NCBI RefSeq assembly: GCF_007743815.1
Contig: NZ_CP036265.1
Coordinates: forward strand, 4,471,823 to 4,535,822
DNA: 64,000 nucleotides
Direction of reading: 5' to 3'
DNA from: Alienimonas californiensis
GTDB lineage: Bacteria > Planctomycetota > Planctomycetia > Planctomycetales > Planctomycetaceae
A model generated the notes under the pieces. That model saw nothing but the letters and a program-made list of their open reading frames with translations, ran no database searches and had not been told where the DNA came from. Both the position numbers and the translations under genes were made by a program. How positions within the stretch are numbered: position 1 is the stretch's first letter; each line of letters opens with the position of its first letter. This document shows positions 61,344-64,000 of this stretch, piece after piece.

Positions 61344-62396
61344 ATGCGACCGATGTTCTCGCGCCGACTCCCGCTCGCCACGCTCGCCCGGCTGTGCCGT
61401 TCGCTGGCGACGTTGCTGGACAGCGGCGTCACGCTGACGAAGGCCCTGTCAGTGGCGGGATCGAAGTCGGGGGATCACCGCCTCTCGAAGCGGCTCGCCG
61501 AGGTGACGTCCGGGGTGAAGCGGGGCGAGGAGCTGCACGTCGCCTTCGCCGGCACGGAGGGGGCCTTTCCCCGCCTGTTCCTCGAACTGGTACAGATCGC
61601 CGAGGGCACCGGCCACCTTCCGGAGGTGCTCCGCAGCCTCGCCGACCACTACGACAACCTGCTCCGGTTGAAGAAGGCGTTTCTCGCTCAGATCGCTTGG
61701 CCGATTTTTCAGCTAGCGGTCGCGGTGCTGGTGATCGGCTTCGTGATCTGGCTGCTCGGCCAGATCGGCGACGGCGAAACGGATACGCTCGGCCTCGGCC
61801 TGATCGGCGGGACGGGCGCCGCGATCTGGTTCGGCACGGCGGGGGCGCTCGTCGGCGGGGGCGTGTTGCTGTACCAACTGGGCAAACAATCGCTGCGGTG
61901 GCGCCGCTCGGTGGACGCGGCGTTGCTGCGAGTCCCGGTGATCGGGGGGTGCCTGCAGAACTTCGCCCTCGCCCGGTTCAGCTGGGCCTTCGCCCTGACG
62001 CAGAACGCGGGCATGGACGTGCGGAACTCGCTGACCGCGAGCCTCAACGCCACGGAGAACGGCGCCTACGCCGCGGCCGCCCCGCAGGTGTGGGCGGAGA
62101 TCAGCGCCGGCGGGGAACTGACCGAGGCTCTCGCCTCCACCCATCTATTTCCGGCGCAATACCTGTCGATGGTCGACGTCGCGGAGGCGTCCGGCAGCGT
62201 GCCGGAGATGCTGGACCGGATCAGCCCGGACCTCGAAGCCGACGCCCGCCGCAGCCTCACGGTCCTTTCCGCGGCGGTGGGGTGGCTGGTCTGGTCGCTG
62301 GTCGCCGGGTTCATCATCTTCCTAATTTTCAGTATCATTTTCCGATATTTGAGCATGCTGGACGCGGCCGCCAGCGGGAACCTCGACGCGTTTTGA
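61344..62396 (+). CDS. GspF/PilC-like inner-membrane protein
   Basis: 350 residues with two copies of the GspF cytoplasmic helical domain (about 10-115 and 205-310), each followed by membrane segments (about 118-140 and 160-180, then 315-340). [11 protein letters not shown] and [16 protein letters not shown] are typical. Such proteins are the platform of type II secretion or type IV pilus machines. No other secretion gene is in view, so it may serve a machine encoded elsewhere. Stop overlaps tgt by 1 base (TGATG). Confidence 0.85.
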   Translation: MRPMFSRRLPLATLARLCRSLATLLDSGVTLTKALSVAGSKSGDHRLSKRLAEVTSGVKRGEELHVAFAGTEGAFPRLFLELVQIAEGTGHLPEVLRSLADHYDNLLRLKKAFLAQIAWPIFQLAVAVLVIGFVIWLLGQIGDGETDTLGLGLIGGTGAAIWFGTAGALVGGGVLLYQLGKQSLRWRRSVDAALLRVPVIGGCLQNFALARFSWAFALTQNAGMDVRNSLTASLNATENGAYAAAAPQVWAEISAGGELTEALASTHLFPAQYLSMVDVAEASGSVPEMLDRISPDLEADARRSLTVLSAAVGWLVWSLVAGFIIFLIFSIIFRYLSMLDAAASGNLDAF

Positions 62397-63607
62397 TGTC
62401 TGATCCGTTCGCATTCGATCTCGCCGCGACCGACGGCGCCGCCCGGGCCGGCACGTGGAGCACGCCGCACGGCGCCGTGCCGACGCCCGCCTTCATGCCG
62501 GTCGGCACTGCCGGGTCGGTGAAGGGGGTGATGCCTGAACAGCTGGCCGCAATCGGCTCCACGCAGATTCTGGCGAACACCTATCACCTCGCCCTGCGGC
62601 CGGGCGCCGACGTGGTGGCTGAACTCGGCGGGCTGCACCGAATGATGGCCTGGGACGGGCCGATCCTCACCGACAGCGGCGGGTTCCAGGTCTTCAGCCT
62701 CGCGGCGCTGGCGACGATGACGGAGGAGGGGGTGCGGTTCACCTCCCACATTGACGGGGCGAAGATGGACCTCACGCCGGAGGACAGCGTCGACGTGCAG
62801 GCCCAACTGGGCGCCGACGTGATGATGTGCCTCGATGAATGCCCCCCGCTGCCTTGTGAGCCGGAGCGGATGCAGGCGGCGGTGGACCGCACCACCCGCT
62901 GGGCGCAGCGCTGCCGCGATCAGTGGGACGCCCGGGACCGCCGCACGGCGGGGGGCGATCCGCAGGCGCTGTTCGGGATCGTGCAGGGCGGCGTCGACCC
63001 GGCGATGCGGGAACGCAGCGCCCGCGGGCTGCTCCCGCTGGAGTTCCCCGGCTACGCCATCGGCGGGCTCTCCGTCGGCGAAGCTCCGTCAGAGATGTAT
63101 CGCACGCTGGAGGCGACCACGCCGTTCCTCCCCGTCGAGAAACCCCGCTACCTGATGGGCGTCGGCACGCCGACCGATCTGCTGCACGCGGTGATGCGGG
63201 GGGTGGACCTGTTCGACTGCGTCATGCCGACGCGCAACGGCCGCAACGGGAGCGTGTTCACCTCCGCGGGCACGTTGAAGATCAAGAACGCCGCCCACGC
63301 CCGGGACGATTCGCCGATCGACCTCTCCTGCGACTGCCCGGCGTGCAAACGGGGCGGGCCGGGGAGTTTCAGCCGGGGCACGCTGCGGCACCTGTTCCTC
63401 GCGGGGGAGATGCTGGCGCCGATTCTGCTCTCGCTCCACAACCTGCGGTTCTACCACCGCCTGCTCGCCGAACTGCGGGCGGCGATCGTGCGGGGCGAGG
63501 CGAGGGCCTTTGTCGCGGCCGAGTTGGCAAAGTGGGGCGGCGGGGCGAACGTTGCGGCCGTGAATCCGCCCCCCGGCGACCCGACAGCCGTCCCCATACG
63601 CCCCTGA
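62396..63607 (+). CDS. tgt: tRNA-guanine transglycosylase (queuine synthesis)
   Basis: 403 residues, TIM barrel. The active-site Asp pair is in [10 protein letters not shown] and [13 protein letters not shown]; the zinc site is C-D-C-P-A-C followed by the distal His. It replaces guanine-34 in tRNAs for Asn, Asp, His and Tyr by preQ1. The protein ends in a 20-residue Pro tail. It shares a transcript with the GspF-like gene, given the one-base overlap. Confidence 0.96.
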   Translation: MSDPFAFDLAATDGAARAGTWSTPHGAVPTPAFMPVGTAGSVKGVMPEQLAAIGSTQILANTYHLALRPGADVVAELGGLHRMMAWDGPILTDSGGFQVFSLAALATMTEEGVRFTSHIDGAKMDLTPEDSVDVQAQLGADVMMCLDECPPLPCEPERMQAAVDRTTRWAQRCRDQWDARDRRTAGGDPQALFGIVQGGVDPAMRERSARGLLPLEFPGYAIGGLSVGEAPSEMYRTLEATTPFLPVEKPRYLMGVGTPTDLLHAVMRGVDLFDCVMPTRNGRNGSVFTSAGTLKIKNAAHARDDSPIDLSCDCPACKRGGPGSFSRGTLRHLFLAGEMLAPILLSLHNLRFYHRLLAELRAAIVRGEARAFVAAELAKWGGGANVAAVNPPPGDPTAVPIRP

Positions 63608-63641
63608 GTCGGGCGTCGCGACCGGGGAAATCGTGAGCGGG

Positions 63642-63670
63642 TTGTTCGGGTGAAGCCGGAAAACTAGCAT
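63642..63670 (+). promoter_or_regulatory. Candidate promoter of the last gene
   Basis: TTGTTC (63642-63647), 17 nt, TAGCAT (63665-63670). The leader of about 150 nt to the ATG at 63830 contains a GGATC-CCGCGG-CGTT-CCGCGG hairpin. Confidence 0.5.
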
Positions 63671-63829
63671 GCGCGGCCCGCCCGCCGGCCGCGCCGTTCG
63701 TTACGTGCCGATCGACGTCGCGGCGTGGCCCACCCCGATGTTCATCGCTGCCAAAACGGGATCCCGCGGCGTTCCGCGGACCGATCCCCCGCCCGCGGGC
63801 GGCTCAGGACGAGACCGAACCGAACCGAC

Positions 63830-64000
63830 ATGACGCTTTCGCCGCTGCTCCCCTTGCGCATTTCCCGTTCGGTCCGGCCGCCCGCCGCCGATCGTCTCGT
63901 GCCGGTCGCGCTCGCCGCCCTGCTGTGCCTGTTCGCGGCGACCGCCGCCCCGGCTCAGGAAGATCTGGCGGCCCCGCCGCAGCCGGACCCCACGCCGGAG
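63830..64000 (+). CDS. Secreted or membrane protein, start only; possibly YajC
   Basis: ATG at 63830 begins 57 residues that run off the window. A polar Arg-containing start is followed by a hydrophobic run at about 24-40 and A-A-P-A-Q-E, a probable cleavage site, then a Pro-rich stretch. The tgt-yajC order is common and YajC would be expected here, but the visible part is only a leader, so the product is unknown. It has its own candidate promoter. Confidence 0.4.
   Translation, partial: MTLSPLLPLRISRSVRPPAADRLVPVALAALLCLFAATAAPAQEDLAAPPQPDPTPE

Noticed and set aside
63669..63833. 54-residue plus-strand frame ending on the next ATG
   Set aside because: Its ATG lies within the -10 box of the candidate promoter, so that transcript would not contain it; composition is Pro/Arg-rich.

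Overview
This window looks like a contiguous stretch of chromosome from a very GC-rich planctomycete. I infer Planctomycetales, possibly close to Alienimonas, from gene content; nothing in the sequence proves the genus. The case rests on lineage-typical genes: an HYExAFE-family protein, a PQQ-type beta-propeller lipoprotein, an HU protein with a Lys/Ala tail, an ABC permease fused to a CPBP protease, OleC/OleD homologues and the futalosine route to menaquinone. Other support comes from LpxA/LpxC, many GTG/TTG starts, ATGA/GTGA overlaps between genes, and large inverted repeats between genes. No CRISPR array, prophage, insertion sequence or integrase is visible, so this is ordinary core and lineage-specific chromosome rather than an accessory island.

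Layout. 1-2 kb: ribosome hibernation factor, the first codons of a probable PTS IIA gene, and the RNase P RNA gene on the minus strand. 2-11 kb: FHA protein, RsgA GTPase, propeller lipoprotein, YceH, a large CPPC lipoprotein, and an ECF sigma / anti-sigma / secreted-protein operon. 11-19 kb: EboE with an EamA transporter, a short UvrC-like nuclease, a LamG/DUF1080-like protein, MutY, and a three-gene set ending in an ATP-grasp protein. 19-25 kb: SNF2 helicase with a partner gene, a PaaK-like ligase, an HMA-domain lipoprotein and homoserine dehydrogenase. 25-32 kb: MqnA, MqnC, a NatA/NatB-CPBP ABC system and an amidohydrolase that may be the aminofutalosine deaminase.

32-44 kb: FHA protein, HU-like protein, tRNA-Glu, LspA, a Bcp peroxiredoxin, a lipid A block (OmpH, LpxC, LpxA, Gfo/Idh oxidoreductase) and an OleD/OleC operon. 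43-52 kb: a site-2-protease-like protein that has lost its catalytic residues, an HD-GYP protein, a KAS enzyme, HYExAFE, HisS, a YkgJ protein and a rhomboid protease. 52-64 kb: purple acid phosphatase, GAPDH, Rpe, a histidine-phosphatase-like protein without its histidines, AccD, a PcrA/UvrD helicase, TsaB, FabI, a GspF-like protein, Tgt and the start of the next gene.

The most interesting material is not one obvious new system. It is a set of small oddities: a dead site-2-protease homologue that shares a C-terminal module with the rhomboid 7 kb away, a dead histidine phosphatase inside the rpe-accD run, Asp-to-Glu at the MutY catalytic position, an orphan EboE coupled to an exporter, an ATP-grasp gene overlapping a small acidic-protein gene, a possible GnnA-like oxidoreductase next to lpxA, and several families of near-perfect intergenic inverted repeats.
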